A DNA stretch of 54,702 nucleotides from Wylensekiella montiformis (lineage in GTDB: Bacteria; Bacillota; Negativicutes; Selenomonadales; Selenomonadaceae), in contig NZ_VUNL01000016.1 in assembly GCF_009697385.1 (NCBI RefSeq), positions 1-54,702 on the forward strand. Reading direction: 5' to 3'. A program made the position numbers and the translations under genes. Every line of letters begins with the position of its first letter. Position 1 is the stretch's first letter. Below are positions 1-8,808 of this stretch, in pieces. Below the pieces are notes generated by a model. The model did no database searches, had not been told where the DNA came from, and saw nothing but the letters and a program-made list of their open reading frames with translations.

Positions 1-28
1 TATCCGTGGTAAAATGATTTTGATCCAT
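1..28 (-). CDS. Start of a probable insertion-sequence transposase, cut by the window edge
   Basis: On the minus strand an AGGAG ribosome site (40-36) precedes an ATG at 28-26. The reading continues MDQNHFTTD to the window edge. Nine residues cannot identify a family, but the short hydrophilic start and the inverted repeat just upstream suit a transposase gene reading out of the window. An IS30-type transposase is one possibility. This is inference from context, not recognition. Confidence 0.4.
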
Positions 29-93
29 AGCGATTCTCCTTTGTGGTTGTGTTTTTGTGCAACTACATTTTACCACAAAGGTTCGCTATGGAT
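23..93. repeat. Imperfect inverted repeat upstream of the edge transposase
   Basis: Arm 23-46 and arm 73-93 are near-perfect reverse complements: ATCCATAGCG against CGCTATGGAT, and CCTTTGTGG against CCACAAAGG. In addition GTGGTAAAATG (6-16) is complementary to CATTTTACCAC (66-76), so two alternative pairings overlap. The structure sits between the probable transposase start and the chromosomal genes, and is best read as the end region of an insertion sequence. Confidence 0.5.
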
Positions 94-154
94 TTTTAAG
101 TGTTCAACTTAATTATACAATCCGCCTACTTTTTTAAAATTTTCGGATAAAGAA

Positions 155-183
155 TTGTAAATCCGGACAAAATCCCGTATGAT
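155..183 (+). promoter_or_regulatory. Sigma-A-type promoter of the TSCPD/PHP genes
   Basis: TTGTAA (155-160), a 17-nt spacer and TATGAT (178-183) lie about 40 nt before the first gene start. Confidence 0.55.
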
Positions 184-222
184 GTAAGAGAAAAAGACAA
201 GATGAAAAGGAGACTGATGGGA

Positions 223-504
223 ATGTATGAATACGAATACCGGACGAAGGGAACTTGTTCCCGCCGGATCACAGTCCGGCTGAACGGCAAAACGATTGAG
301 CAGGTGGCGTTTGAAGGCGGATGCAATGGGAATTTGTCCGGCATTGCAAAACTGGTTCGGGGGATGGATATCGATTTCGTTATCAGCCGGTTCCGGGGGA
401 ACCGCTGCGGCAACAGGCCGACTTCCTGCCCGGATCAGCTGGCCGTCGCTCTGCAGGAGGCCTATGAGGCGGAACAGCGGGAAGGGGAAAGCCATGATCT
501 TTGA
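223..504 (+). CDS. TSCPD domain protein (TIGR03905 type)
   Basis: A small protein of about 93 residues with the TSCPD signature near its end (NRPTSCPDQLA) and conserved glycines and cysteines ahead of it (GTCSRRI, FEGGCNGN). Proteins of this family are short; the domain also occurs at the C-terminus of some ribonucleotide reductases, and its role alone is not established. In-frame ATGs lie at 202, 217 and 223. The AAGGAG at 207-212 is 10 nt from 223 and only 4 nt from 217, so 223 was chosen, and the family usually begins near MYEY. It overlaps the next gene by 11 nt, so the two are probably translated together. Confidence 0.8.
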   Translation: MYEYEYRTKGTCSRRITVRLNGKTIEQVAFEGGCNGNLSGIAKLVRGMDIDFVISRFRGNRCGNRPTSCPDQLAVALQEAYEAEQREGESHDL

Positions 505-1267
505 CAGCCACAGCCATACGGAATTCTCAGGGGATTCGGAGATGAAGGCGGCAGACGCGCTGGCGGCAGCCGAATCGCTGGGGCTTGGACTCGTCTTTAC
601 GGAGCATTTGGATCTGGCTTATCCGGGGCCGATTTCGTTTACGTTTGATCCCGGGGAATACTGGGAGGCGTATGCGCCGCTGCGCGGCGACAGGCTGCGG
701 CTCGGCGTGGAGATCGGCATGTGGGACAGAACCTGCGAAGGAAGCCGGGCGTTTATCGATATGGCGCCGTTTGATCTCGTGATCGGCTCGGTTCATCTGA
801 TCGACGGAAAAGATATCTATTATAAAGAAGCGTATGGCGATGAAGAAAAGGCGTCGTTTTACCGCCGGTATTATCGGCAGATGGCAGAAAATGTGCGGCT
901 CCACTCATTCATCGATGTGATGGGGCATATCGATTACATTGCCCGCTACGCGCCGTATGACAATCCGGAGGTGGATTACGGCACGTTTCAGGAGGAGATC
1001 GACGATGTGCTTCAGGCCCTTATCGATACCGATACCGTACTGGAACTCAATACGCGCCGTCTGGGGGAAACGCTGGCGCTGAAAGAGCTGGTGCCGGTAT
1101 ATCGCCGTTATCGGGAGATGGGCGGCCGCTTCCTTACACTGGGGTCTGATGCGCATACGGCGGATGCCGTCGGCATGAATTTTGCCGCCGCGCAGGATTT
1201 TGCCGCGGCGCTCGGACTGCAGATCGTGACGTTCCGTCAGCGCAGGATGGAAATTTGCGGGGAATAA
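494..1267 (+). CDS. PHP-domain phosphatase, histidinol-phosphatase type
   Basis: 257 residues of the PHP metal-dependent phosphoesterase fold. Metal-binding motifs appear in the expected order: HSHTEFS at the N-terminus, TEHLD, GVEIG, GSVHLIDG, GHIDY and, near the end, LGSDAH. Histidinol-phosphatases of the HisK/HisJ type remove phosphate from histidinol phosphate in histidine synthesis, and the length fits. No other his gene is nearby, so the substrate is unproven. The ATG at 494 follows AAGGGGAAA and overlaps the TSCPD gene. Confidence 0.8.
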   Translation: MIFDSHSHTEFSGDSEMKAADALAAAESLGLGLVFTEHLDLAYPGPISFTFDPGEYWEAYAPLRGDRLRLGVEIGMWDRTCEGSRAFIDMAPFDLVIGSVHLIDGKDIYYKEAYGDEEKASFYRRYYRQMAENVRLHSFIDVMGHIDYIARYAPYDNPEVDYGTFQEEIDDVLQALIDTDTVLELNTRRLGETLALKELVPVYRRYREMGGRFLTLGSDAHTADAVGMNFAAAQDFAAALGLQIVTFRQRRMEICGE

Positions 1268-1271
1268 TTCC

Positions 1272-1300
1272 TTGTACTGCGCTGCAAAAGCAGATATAAT
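1272..1300 (+). promoter_or_regulatory. Promoter of the SCIFF peptide gene
   Basis: TTGTAC (1272-1277), a 17-nt spacer and a perfect TATAAT (1295-1300) lie just before the SCIFF gene. Confidence 0.65.
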
Positions 1301-1331
1301 AGAAAGAGATTCTACTTGGATAGGAGGGCGA

Positions 1332-1472
1332 ATGATGAAGCACATCAAGACGGTCAACAAGCCATCCATGCAGGCTACGCTCAAGACGGGCGGCTGCGGC
1401 GAGTGTCAGGCTTCCTGCCAGTCCGCTTGCAAGACTTCCTGCACGGTTGGCAATCAGGTCTGCGAAAAATAA
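1332..1472 (+). CDS. scfA: SCIFF ribosomal peptide precursor (six cysteines in forty-five residues)
   Basis: A 46-residue peptide with six cysteines in its C-terminal half, spaced C-x2-C-x3-C-x3-C-x3-C-x6-C, ending VCEK. This is the hallmark of SCIFF, a ribosomally made peptide that receives thioether cross-links from a dedicated radical-SAM enzyme. That enzyme is encoded just downstream. SCIFF is conserved across Clostridia and relatives; its biological role is unknown. A second ATG at 1335 is possible; the strong AGGAGGG at 1322-1328 suits either. A terminator-like hairpin separates it from the maturase gene. Confidence 0.92.
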   Translation: MMKHIKTVNKPSMQATLKTGGCGECQASCQSACKTSCTVGNQVCEK

Positions 1473-1488
1473 CCGCCATATCGCGGGG

Positions 1489-1515
1489 GGCCTTCCCTTT
1501 CGGGAGGGCCTTTTT
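1489..1515 (+). terminator. Hairpin with T-run between SCIFF and maturase
   Basis: Stem 1489-1497 pairs perfectly with 1502-1510 around a 4-nt loop, followed by TTTTT. It looks like an intrinsic terminator. Partial read-through would give more peptide message than maturase message. Confidence 0.8.
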
Positions 1516-1594
1516 CTATGGAATGCCCATCGAAGTGCATCTCAGCGGCTCGTGCGCGGTCTGCTGGAAGCGGAGAGAACAGGAGTATAAATAG

Positions 1595-2980
1595 ATGAAA
1601 GCAAAGATTCATAAATTTGAGCAGAACGGGACTTATATTCTGCTGGATATCAACAGCGGAGCAGTTCATGTCGTCGACCGGATGATCTATGATCTCATGG
1701 ACACCTTTGACGGCGGCAATGAGGAAGAGGTCGTCAGGATCTGGAGCGGGACTTATGCGGCGGAGGATATCCGGGAAGCGCTGTCCGAGCTTCACGAACT
1801 GATGGAGGCCGGAGAGCTTTTTGCGCCGGATATCGATGTGCCGCCGACGTTCCGCCAGACGGGGCTTGTCAAATCGCTGTGCCTCATGGTGGCGCAGGAC
1901 TGCAATCTGCGCTGCAAATACTGCTTTGGCGACGGCGGAAGTTATGGCCAGAAGCGCGCCGTCATGACGCCGGAGATCGGGCGGAAGGCGGTGGACTATC
2001 TCATCAAGGCCAGCGGCCCGCGCAAACATCTGGAGCTGGATTTCTTCGGCGGCGAGCCGCTGATGAACATGAAGACGGTGAAGGCCGTGACGGAATATGT
2101 CCGCCGGCGCGAGAAGGAGACGGGCAAGAAGTTCAAGCTCACGATGACGACGAACGGCATGCTGCTGAATGACGAGAACATCCAGTGGCTCAATGACAAC
2201 GACTTTGCGCTGGTGCTGTCTCTGGACGGACGCCGGGAAGTCCATGACGCCATGCGGCCGGATGCCGGCGGCCATGGCTCCTATGACCGGGTAATCCAAA
2301 ACTTCCATCGCTGTGTGGACAGCCGCAGGGGCGGAGATTACGATTACCGTGGTGTTTATACGTATCTGCGCGGCACATACACGAAAAAGAACATGGATTT
2401 TACCAAAGATGTCCTGTCCATGAACGATGAAGGCTTTGATATCCTGTCGATGGAGCCGGTGGTCATGAAGGACAGTCCGCTGGGCTTTACGGAGGAGGAT
2501 CTGCCGCGCATCCGCGAGGAGTACGACCGGCTGACGGAGGCTTATATGAAGCGTCACCGCGAGGGAAAGGGATTCTTTTTCTTCCATTTTAACATGGACC
2601 TTTCCAACGGGCCGTGCGTGGCAAAGCGCCTGTCCGGCTGCGGCGCCGGACATGAGTATGTGGCGGTGGCCGAAAACGGCGACCTCTATCCGTGCCATCA
2701 GTTCGTCGGCCGCGAGGGATACCGGATCGGCCATGTGGATGAAGGCATCACGGATCATGCGCTGTCGCAGTATTTCCGCGAGAGTCATGTGCTGAACAAG
2801 CCGAAATGCCGCGACTGCTGGTCCAGATTTTTCTGCTCCGGCGGCTGCCATGCGAATGCGGATCTTTTCCACGGCGACATCCGCCAGCCCTATGAGGTGG
2901 GCTGCGAGATCCAGAAGAAGCGGCTGGAATGCGCGATCTATGTTCAGGCTTTGCTGGCGCTGGAAAAAGAGGATGCATAG
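1595..2980 (+). CDS. scfB: SCIFF maturase, radical-SAM/SPASM thioether-forming enzyme
   Basis: 461 residues. An N-terminal peptide-recognition region (about residues 1-90) precedes the radical-SAM core with the [4Fe-4S] motif CNLRCKYC at about residue 103. GGEPLMN follows as the SAM-binding glycine motif. The C-terminal SPASM region is cysteine-rich (SGCGAGHEY, LYPCHQF, CRDCW, FFCSGGCHANAD, GCEI) and would hold auxiliary Fe-S clusters. The enzyme links cysteine sulfurs of SCIFF to alpha carbons of other residues. The immediate SCIFF neighbour and full length make the call firm. Confidence 0.95.
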   Translation: MKAKIHKFEQNGTYILLDINSGAVHVVDRMIYDLMDTFDGGNEEEVVRIWSGTYAAEDIREALSELHELMEAGELFAPDIDVPPTFRQTGLVKSLCLMVAQDCNLRCKYCFGDGGSYGQKRAVMTPEIGRKAVDYLIKASGPRKHLELDFFGGEPLMNMKTVKAVTEYVRRREKETGKKFKLTMTTNGMLLNDENIQWLNDNDFALVLSLDGRREVHDAMRPDAGGHGSYDRVIQNFHRCVDSRRGGDYDYRGVYTYLRGTYTKKNMDFTKDVLSMNDEGFDILSMEPVVMKDSPLGFTEEDLPRIREEYDRLTEAYMKRHREGKGFFFFHFNMDLSNGPCVAKRLSGCGAGHEYVAVAENGDLYPCHQFVGREGYRIGHVDEGITDHALSQYFRESHVLNKPKCRDCWSRFFCSGGCHANADLFHGDIRQPYEVGCEIQKKRLECAIYVQALLALEKEDA

Positions 2981-3003
2981 GCATAAATATTATTTATTGC
3001 AGA

Positions 3004-3050
3004 AGTGGGATGCGACAAGGAAATTGCCTTGTCGCATCCCACTGTTTTTT
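3004..3050 (+). terminator. Strong intrinsic terminator after the SCIFF maturase
   Basis: A 17-bp perfect stem (3004-3020 with 3027-3043) is followed by TGTTTTTT. Confidence 0.9.
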
Positions 3051-3186
3051 ACCGCAAATTCTATTGCTTTTTTTTGTTTCTGCCTGTATAGATGGCGAAA
3101 GAATATTGTTATTTATTTGTAGTGAATATTCAAAAAACAACGAAACCGATTCATGGAATAATTGCTTAAATTTATGATAAAAACAT

Positions 3187-3216
3187 TGACATTTCGCCTT
3201 TGCTTATTGTATGATT
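3187..3216 (+). promoter_or_regulatory. Promoter of the glycolytic gene block
   Basis: Consensus TTGACA (3187-3192), an 18-nt spacer and TATGAT (3211-3216), about 48 nt before gapA. Confidence 0.75.
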
Positions 3217-3263
3217 AGACCTGTAAGAACTGAACTTCTAAAGAATTTAGGGGGTAATTTTCA

Positions 3264-4286
3264 ATGGCAGTAAAAGTTGCTATCAATGGTTTTGGTCGTA
3301 TCGGCCGTCTTGCATTCCGTCAGATGTTTGATGCGGAAGGTTATGAAGTAGTTGCTATCAACGACCTCACGAAGCCGTCGATGCTCGCTTACCTGCTGAA
3401 GTATGATTCTTCTCAGGGCAAGTATGAGTATGCGGACACGGTTTCGGCTGATGATGAGGCTGGCACCATCACGGTCAAAGGCAAGACGATCAAGATCTAT
3501 GCCGAGAAAGATGCAAAGAACATTCCTTGGGCAAAGCACGATGTAGACGTTGTTCTCGAGTGCACGGGCTTCTATACGTCCAAAGAAAAGGCTTCTGCAC
3601 ATCTGGAAGCTGGCGCTAAGAAAGTCGTCATCTCCGCTCCGGCTGGCAACGACCTCCCGACGATCGTATTCAACACGAACCACAAGACGATCCCGGCTGG
3701 CACGAAAGTTATCTCCGCTGCTTCCTGCACGACGAACTGCCTCGCTCCGATGGCGGACGCACTCAACAAGTTCGCTCCGATCCAGAGCGGCATCATGCAG
3801 ACGATTCATGCGTTCACGGGCGACCAGATGGTTCTCGATGGCCCGCAGCGCAAAGGCAACCTGCGCCGCAGCCGCGCTGCTTCCGAGAACATCGTTCCGG
3901 CTTCCTCCGGTGCAGCTAAGGCAATCGGCCTTGTTCTGCCGGATCTGAACGGCAAGCTCATCGGCGCAGCACAGCGCGTTCCGACCCCGACCGGCTCCAC
4001 GACGCTGCTCTATGCTGTTGTCAAGGGCGAAGTTACGGTTGAGGGCATCAATGCCGCTATGAAGGCTGCTCAGACGGAGTCTTTCGGCTACAACGAAGAC
4101 GAGATCGTTTCCAAGGATATCGTCGGCATGCGTTACGGCTCCCTGTTCGATGCTACGCAGACGATGGTTTCCCATACGGGCGACGGCAACTCCCTCGTAC
4201 AGGTTGTTTCCTGGTATGACAACGAGAACAGCTACACGAGCCAGATGGTTCGTACGATCAAATACTTCGCTGAGGAAGTAAAATAA
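3264..4286 (+). CDS. gapA: Glyceraldehyde-3-phosphate dehydrogenase, type I
   Basis: 340 residues, the usual length. The N-terminal NAD-binding motif INGFGRIGR is at residues 8-16 and the catalytic cysteine lies in SAASCTTNC at about residue 155. WYDNENSY near the C-terminus is diagnostic. The enzyme converts glyceraldehyde-3-phosphate, phosphate and NAD+ to 1,3-bisphosphoglycerate. It heads the block gapA-pgk-tpiA-gpmI. A good AGGGGGT ribosome site precedes the ATG. A hairpin terminator after it probably lets only part of transcription continue into pgk, giving a surplus of GapA. Confidence 0.97.
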   Translation: MAVKVAINGFGRIGRLAFRQMFDAEGYEVVAINDLTKPSMLAYLLKYDSSQGKYEYADTVSADDEAGTITVKGKTIKIYAEKDAKNIPWAKHDVDVVLECTGFYTSKEKASAHLEAGAKKVVISAPAGNDLPTIVFNTNHKTIPAGTKVISAASCTTNCLAPMADALNKFAPIQSGIMQTIHAFTGDQMVLDGPQRKGNLRRSRAASENIVPASSGAAKAIGLVLPDLNGKLIGAAQRVPTPTGSTTLLYAVVKGEVTVEGINAAMKAAQTESFGYNEDEIVSKDIVGMRYGSLFDATQTMVSHTGDGNSLVQVVSWYDNENSYTSQMVRTIKYFAEEVK

Positions 4287-4320
4287 TTCGCGCTTAGCTG
4301 AATAACACGAAGATCTTTTG

Positions 4321-4354
4321 AGGTCCGGCCTAAAGTTTGGGCCGGACCTTTCTT
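4321..4354 (+). terminator. Hairpin between gapA and pgk (terminator or attenuator)
   Basis: Perfect 10-bp stem AGGTCCGGCC (4321-4330) with its complement (4340-4349), followed by TTTCTT. No clear new promoter is seen before pgk, so partial read-through is likely. Confidence 0.75.
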
Positions 4355-4382
4355 CATGCCGTAATTTTTGGAGGTTGAGAAA

Positions 4383-5600
4383 ATGGATAAGAAAACCATC
4401 AAAGACGTTGACGTAAAGGGCAAGAAGGTTTTTGTCCGCGTCGACTACAATGTCCCGTTTGACGAGCATCAGAACATTACGAACGATACGCGCATGGTGC
4501 GCACGCTGCCGACGATCAACTACCTGCTGGATCATGGCGCGGCGGTCATCCTCGCCTGCCATATCGGCCGTCCGACGGAGGCCCGCGAGCCGCAGTTCTC
4601 TACGAAGCATCTCGTGAAGCATCTTTCCGAGCTGCTGAACAAAGACGTAAAATGGGCTTCGGACTGCGTAGGCCCGGAGGCGGAAAAGCTGGCCGCGGAT
4701 CTCAAGCCGGGTGAAGTCCTCCTGCTGGAGAACCTCCGCTACCACAAGGCAGAGAAGAAGAACGATCCGGAATTTGCCAAGCAGCTTGCTTCGCTGGCTG
4801 ACCTTGCCGTGGACGATGCGTTCGGTGTTTCCCATCGCGCTCATGCTTCCAATGCCGGCGTTCCGAAATATATTGAATGCGTTGCCGGATTCCTGATGGA
4901 AAAGGAAATCAACTACATCGGCAAGACGCTGGAAGCCCCGCAGCATCCGTTCGTCGCCATCATCGGCGGCGCCAAGGTTTCGGATAAGATCGGCGTGATC
5001 ACGAACCTGCTGGACAAATGCGATACGATCATCATCGGCGGCGGCATGGCGCACACCTTTGATGCGGCCAAGGGCCTGCCGATCGGCGATTCTCTCTGCG
5101 AGCCGGACAAATACGATCTGGCGCGCGACATTCTCAAAAAGGCCGAGGAGAAGGGCGTCAAGGTCGTTCTGCCGCTGGACCTCGCTGTGGCCAACATGTT
5201 CCCGCTCGCTGATGCAGAGAAGTGGAAGAAGGAAGGCAAGATGAAGGTCGTCGATGTCGATAAGGTCGAGGACGGCTGGGAAGCTCTGGATTCCGGTGAA
5301 AAGACGAGCAAGGCTTATGTCGAGGCGCTCAAGGGTGCCAAGACGGTCATTTGGAACGGGCCGATGGGCGTATTTGAGTGCGATGAGTTCGCCAAAGGTA
5401 CGCTGGCTGTGGCGAAAGCGGTAGCCGACGCTACGGATGCAGGCGCCATTTCCATCGTCGGCGGCGGTGATTCCGTTGCGGCGCTCAAGAAAACGGGCCT
5501 GACGGATAAGATCTCCCATGTTTCCACCGGCGGCGGCGCTACGCTGGAATTCCTTGAAGGCAAGGAAATGCCGGGCATTGCGGCGATTGCAGACAAATAA
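4383..5600 (+). CDS. pgk: Phosphoglycerate kinase
   Basis: 405 residues. The substrate-binding start VFVRVDYNVP is at about residues 15-24, HIGRPTE and LLLENLRYH follow, and the nucleotide-binding GGGDSVAAL lies near the C-terminus. The enzyme transfers phosphate from 1,3-bisphosphoglycerate to ADP. The ATG at 4383 follows GGAGGTTGAG; an in-frame start 15 nt upstream would place the ribosome site inside the gene and was rejected. It stands between gapA and tpiA, as is common in Firmicutes. Confidence 0.97.
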   Translation: MDKKTIKDVDVKGKKVFVRVDYNVPFDEHQNITNDTRMVRTLPTINYLLDHGAAVILACHIGRPTEAREPQFSTKHLVKHLSELLNKDVKWASDCVGPEAEKLAADLKPGEVLLLENLRYHKAEKKNDPEFAKQLASLADLAVDDAFGVSHRAHASNAGVPKYIECVAGFLMEKEINYIGKTLEAPQHPFVAIIGGAKVSDKIGVITNLLDKCDTIIIGGGMAHTFDAAKGLPIGDSLCEPDKYDLARDILKKAEEKGVKVVLPLDLAVANMFPLADAEKWKKEGKMKVVDVDKVEDGWEALDSGEKTSKAYVEALKGAKTVIWNGPMGVFECDEFAKGTLAVAKAVADATDAGAISIVGGGDSVAALKKTGLTDKISHVSTGGGATLEFLEGKEMPGIAAIADK

Positions 5601-5689
5601 AAGCGATGGTAGCCTTCCGGCCCCCGAAAGGCTGCAGGATGAAGGTGTATACCTCAACAGGTGTTTTACGATAGGGAGGATTTTACAGA

Positions 5690-6439
5690 ATGGCTAGAAC
5701 TCCGATTATTGCCGGCAACTGGAAGATGAACAATACGATCAAAGAGGGCGTTGAGCTGGTCAAGGCTCTGGCTCCGCTGGTCAAGGATGCGAAGGCAGAC
5801 GTTGTGGTATGCCCGACGGCTACGGCGCTGTCCTCCGTTGCAGAGGCGGTCAAGGGAACGAATATCCATGTCGGCGCACAGAATGTGCATTGGGAAGACC
5901 ACGGCGCATTCACGGGCGAGATTTCGACGGGTATGCTGAACGAGATCGGCGTCGACTACTGTGTCCTTGGGCACAGCGAGCGCCGCGGTTATTTCGGCGA
6001 GACGGATGAAGGCGTCAACAAGCGCGCCCATGCAGCGTTTGCCGCCGGCATCACGCCGATCATCTGCTGCGGCGAGCCGCTGGAGATTCGCGAGCGCGGC
6101 TCGTATCTTGAGATGGTCGCTTTTCAGGTGCTCGAAGCTCTGGCCGGCTTCAAGCCGGAAGAGGTCGGCAAGCTCGTCATCGCCTATGAGCCGATCTGGG
6201 CGATCGGCACGGGCAAGACGGCTTCCTTTGAACAGGCGGAAGAGGTCTGCGCGCATATCCGTCAGACCGTGGAAGGCAAATTCGGCAAGGACGCTGCCGA
6301 TGCCATCCGCATCCAGTACGGCGGCAGCGTGAAGCCGGCTACGATCAAAGATCTCATGAAGCAGCCGAATGTCGATGGTGCTCTCGTCGGCGGCGCTTCG
6401 CTGAAAGCCAAGGACTTCAGCGAGATCGTCAATTACTGA
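5690..6439 (+). CDS. tpiA: Triosephosphate isomerase
   Basis: 249 residues of the TIM-barrel enzyme. NWKMN holds the active-site Asn and Lys at the N-terminus, GHSERR the catalytic His, [12 protein letters not shown] the catalytic Glu and flexible loop, and GGSV and GGASL the phosphate-binding loops. It interconverts dihydroxyacetone phosphate and glyceraldehyde-3-phosphate. The start follows GGGAGGA. It lies 90 nt after pgk and 26 nt before gpmI in the same glycolytic block. Confidence 0.97.
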   Translation: MARTPIIAGNWKMNNTIKEGVELVKALAPLVKDAKADVVVCPTATALSSVAEAVKGTNIHVGAQNVHWEDHGAFTGEISTGMLNEIGVDYCVLGHSERRGYFGETDEGVNKRAHAAFAAGITPIICCGEPLEIRERGSYLEMVAFQVLEALAGFKPEEVGKLVIAYEPIWAIGTGKTASFEQAEEVCAHIRQTVEGKFGKDAADAIRIQYGGSVKPATIKDLMKQPNVDGALVGGASLKAKDFSEIVNY

Positions 6440-6464
6440 TTCGCAGAAGGAGCAATATCTTATT

Positions 6465-7994
6465 ATGGCAACACTCAAAAATGCGCCGGTCGCGCTCATC
6501 ATCATGGATGGCTGCGGACTGGGCGATCAAAGCGATAAGAACAATGCCGTGCAGGTCGCCAAAACTCCGGTGCTCGATGGCCTTTTGGCAAAGTACAAGA
6601 ACAGTCAGCTGCAGGCTTCGGGCGAATACGTCGGTCTGCCGGACGGGCAGATGGGCAACTCCGAGGTCGGCCATACCAACATCGGCGCCGGCCGCGTCAT
6701 CTATCAGCAGCTGACGCGCATCACGCGCGATATCAAAAACGGCGATTTCTTCAAGAATGAGGCGCTGCTCGATATCGTCCGCGGCGTGAAGGAAAAAGGC
6801 GGCGCGCTTCACCTGCTCGGACTGGTTTCTCCGGGCGGCGTTCACAGCCATCAGGGTCATCTGTATGCGCTTCTTGAGCTGGCTAAGCGGAACGATATTC
6901 AGGAAGTGTATGTTCACGCCTTCCTGGACGGCCGCGATGTACCTCCTCAGAGCGCCGGTCCGTTTCTCAAGGAGCTTGAGGAGAAATGTCAGGAGATCGG
7001 CGTCGGCACGATTGCGACGATCAGCGGCCGCTATTATGCGATGGACCGCGACCACAACTGGGACCGTGAGCAGAAGGCCTATGAGGCGATTGCTCATGCC
7101 GAAGGCGTCAGTGCGGATTCGCCGGAAGAGGGGCTTAATGCCAGCTATGAGAACGGGGCAAACGATGAATTCGTTGTGCCGTGCGTGATCAAGGGCTATA
7201 ACGGCATGAAAAACGGCGACGGAGCGATTTTCTTCAACTTCCGTCCGGACCGTGCCCGCCAGCTCACCCATGCTTTTGTGGATACGGCCTTCGACGGATT
7301 CGAGCGCGACGAAGCGCTCAAGGTTCCGTTCGCTACGTTCTCCCAGTACGAGGACGGCATGAATGCCAAAGTCGCGTTCCCGCCGGAATTCATCAGTCAT
7401 ACGCTGGGCGAGATCATTCAGGACAAGGGCCTGACGCAGCTGCGCATCGCCGAGACGGAGAAATATGCGCATGTCACGTTCTTCTTCAACGGCGGCGTTG
7501 AGGAGCCGTACAAGGGCGAGGATCGCATCCTTGTCCCGTCGCCGAAAGTCGCGACTTATGACCTGCAGCCGGAAATGAGTGCGATCGAAGTGACGGACAA
7601 GGTCGTAGACGCCATCAAATCCCGGAAATACGACTTCATCATTCTCAACTATGCGAACTGCGATATGGTCGGACATACGGGTGTGTTCCCTGCGGTCGTC
7701 AAGGCTGTGGAAACTGTCGATACCTGCGTGGGCCGGTTTGTCGATGCCATCCGCGAGGTCGGCGGCGAGGTCTGCATTACTGCGGATCATGGCAACGCCG
7801 ATAAGATGATGGACTATGAGAACAACCAGCCGTTCACGAAGCACACGACGAATCCGGTTCCGTTCATCGTCGTCTCCGACCGGGTTAAATCGGTCGCGGA
7901 CGGAGCGCTCTGCGATATTGCGCCGACGCTTTTGACGCTGGCAGGCATTGAGATTCCGTCGGAAATGACGGGAAAAAATCTCGTCGAACTGTAA
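6465..7994 (+). CDS. gpmI: 2,3-bisphosphoglycerate-independent phosphoglycerate mutase
   Basis: 509 residues, alkaline-phosphatase superfamily. The metal site begins at MDGCGL, the phospho-serine is in GQMGNSEVGHTN at about residue 65, HSHQGH and GRDVPP follow, and TADHGNADKM near the C-terminus provides further metal ligands. It converts 3-phosphoglycerate to 2-phosphoglycerate using Mn2+. The AAGGAG ribosome site is 9-10 nt before the ATG. It completes the lower-glycolysis set apart from enolase and pyruvate kinase, which are not in this window. Confidence 0.97.
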   Translation: MATLKNAPVALIIMDGCGLGDQSDKNNAVQVAKTPVLDGLLAKYKNSQLQASGEYVGLPDGQMGNSEVGHTNIGAGRVIYQQLTRITRDIKNGDFFKNEALLDIVRGVKEKGGALHLLGLVSPGGVHSHQGHLYALLELAKRNDIQEVYVHAFLDGRDVPPQSAGPFLKELEEKCQEIGVGTIATISGRYYAMDRDHNWDREQKAYEAIAHAEGVSADSPEEGLNASYENGANDEFVVPCVIKGYNGMKNGDGAIFFNFRPDRARQLTHAFVDTAFDGFERDEALKVPFATFSQYEDGMNAKVAFPPEFISHTLGEIIQDKGLTQLRIAETEKYAHVTFFFNGGVEEPYKGEDRILVPSPKVATYDLQPEMSAIEVTDKVVDAIKSRKYDFIILNYANCDMVGHTGVFPAVVKAVETVDTCVGRFVDAIREVGGEVCITADHGNADKMMDYENNQPFTKHTTNPVPFIVVSDRVKSVADGALCDIAPTLLTLAGIEIPSEMTGKNLVEL

Positions 7995-8064
7995 TGTGAT
8001 TGGTAAACCAGAGGCGGTTTATGCGTCTCAGTATTATATTTTAGAAAAGAGAGGAATACGAACA

Positions 8065-8760
8065 ATGATTGCTTATTCACAGAAAGTGGAAGACATGGCA
8101 TGTGTAGCGCAGGAAGTACACCATGGCGCTGCTCCGATTCCTGAAGAAGGCAAATGGGTCAAATCCAAGAATGTTCAGGACATCAGCGGTCTGACGCATG
8201 GTGTCGGCTGGTGCGCTCCGCAGCAGGGCGCCTGCAAGCTGACGCTCAACGTCAAGGACGGCATCATTCAGGAAGCGCTCGTCGAGACGATCGGCTGCTC
8301 CGGCATGACGCATTCCGCTGCTATGGCGGCTGAGATTCTGCCGGGCCTGACGGTTCTTGAAGCGCTGAACACGGACCTCGTCTGCGATGCGATCAACACG
8401 GCGATGCGCGAGCTCTTCCTTCAGATCGCTTATGGCCGCAGCCAGACGGCGTTCTCCGATGACGGTCTGCCGGTCGGCGCCGGTCTTGACGACCTCGGCA
8501 AGGGCCTGCGCAGTCAGGTCGGCACGCTCTATGGTACGCTCAAGAAAGGCCCGCGTTACCTCGAACTCGCAGAAGGCTATGTTACGAAACTCGCGCTCGA
8601 CAAAGAAGGCCGCATCATCGGCTATGAAGTCGTTCAGGTCGGCAAAGTCCTTGAGGCAGTCCGTCAGGGCAAAGACGCCAACGAAGCGATTAAGGCGAAT
8701 ACGAGCACGAAAGGCCGCTTCGCTGACGGCGTGAAGTTCATCGATCCGCGCGAAGAGTAA
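8065..8760 (+). CDS. Iron-sulfur cluster assembly scaffold-like protein paired with the GGGtGRT protein
   Basis: 231 residues with an N-terminal IscU/NifU-like segment in which cysteines occur as WCAPQQGACKL and ETIGCSGMTHSAA. A Firmicute family with this arrangement is annotated as Fe-S assembly scaffold-like and nearly always sits beside the GGGtGRT protein, as here. The exact function of the pair is not established. The start at 8065 follows AGAGAGG. An in-frame start at 7996 lacks a ribosome site and lies against the gpmI stop, so it was rejected. Confidence 0.8.
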   Translation: MIAYSQKVEDMACVAQEVHHGAAPIPEEGKWVKSKNVQDISGLTHGVGWCAPQQGACKLTLNVKDGIIQEALVETIGCSGMTHSAAMAAEILPGLTVLEALNTDLVCDAINTAMRELFLQIAYGRSQTAFSDDGLPVGAGLDDLGKGLRSQVGTLYGTLKKGPRYLELAEGYVTKLALDKEGRIIGYEVVQVGKVLEAVRQGKDANEAIKANTSTKGRFADGVKFIDPREE

Positions 8761-8808
8761 GATGTCTCTTACGAGTTATTGGGAACCAAATCGAAAGGAA
8801 TGAATAGA

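Noticed and set aside
3261-5657. Long open frame of about 800 codons on the minus strand opposite gapA and pgk
   Set aside because: It is the reverse of two certain genes, has no ribosome site and shows no family features. Codon bias of highly expressed genes often opens such frames.
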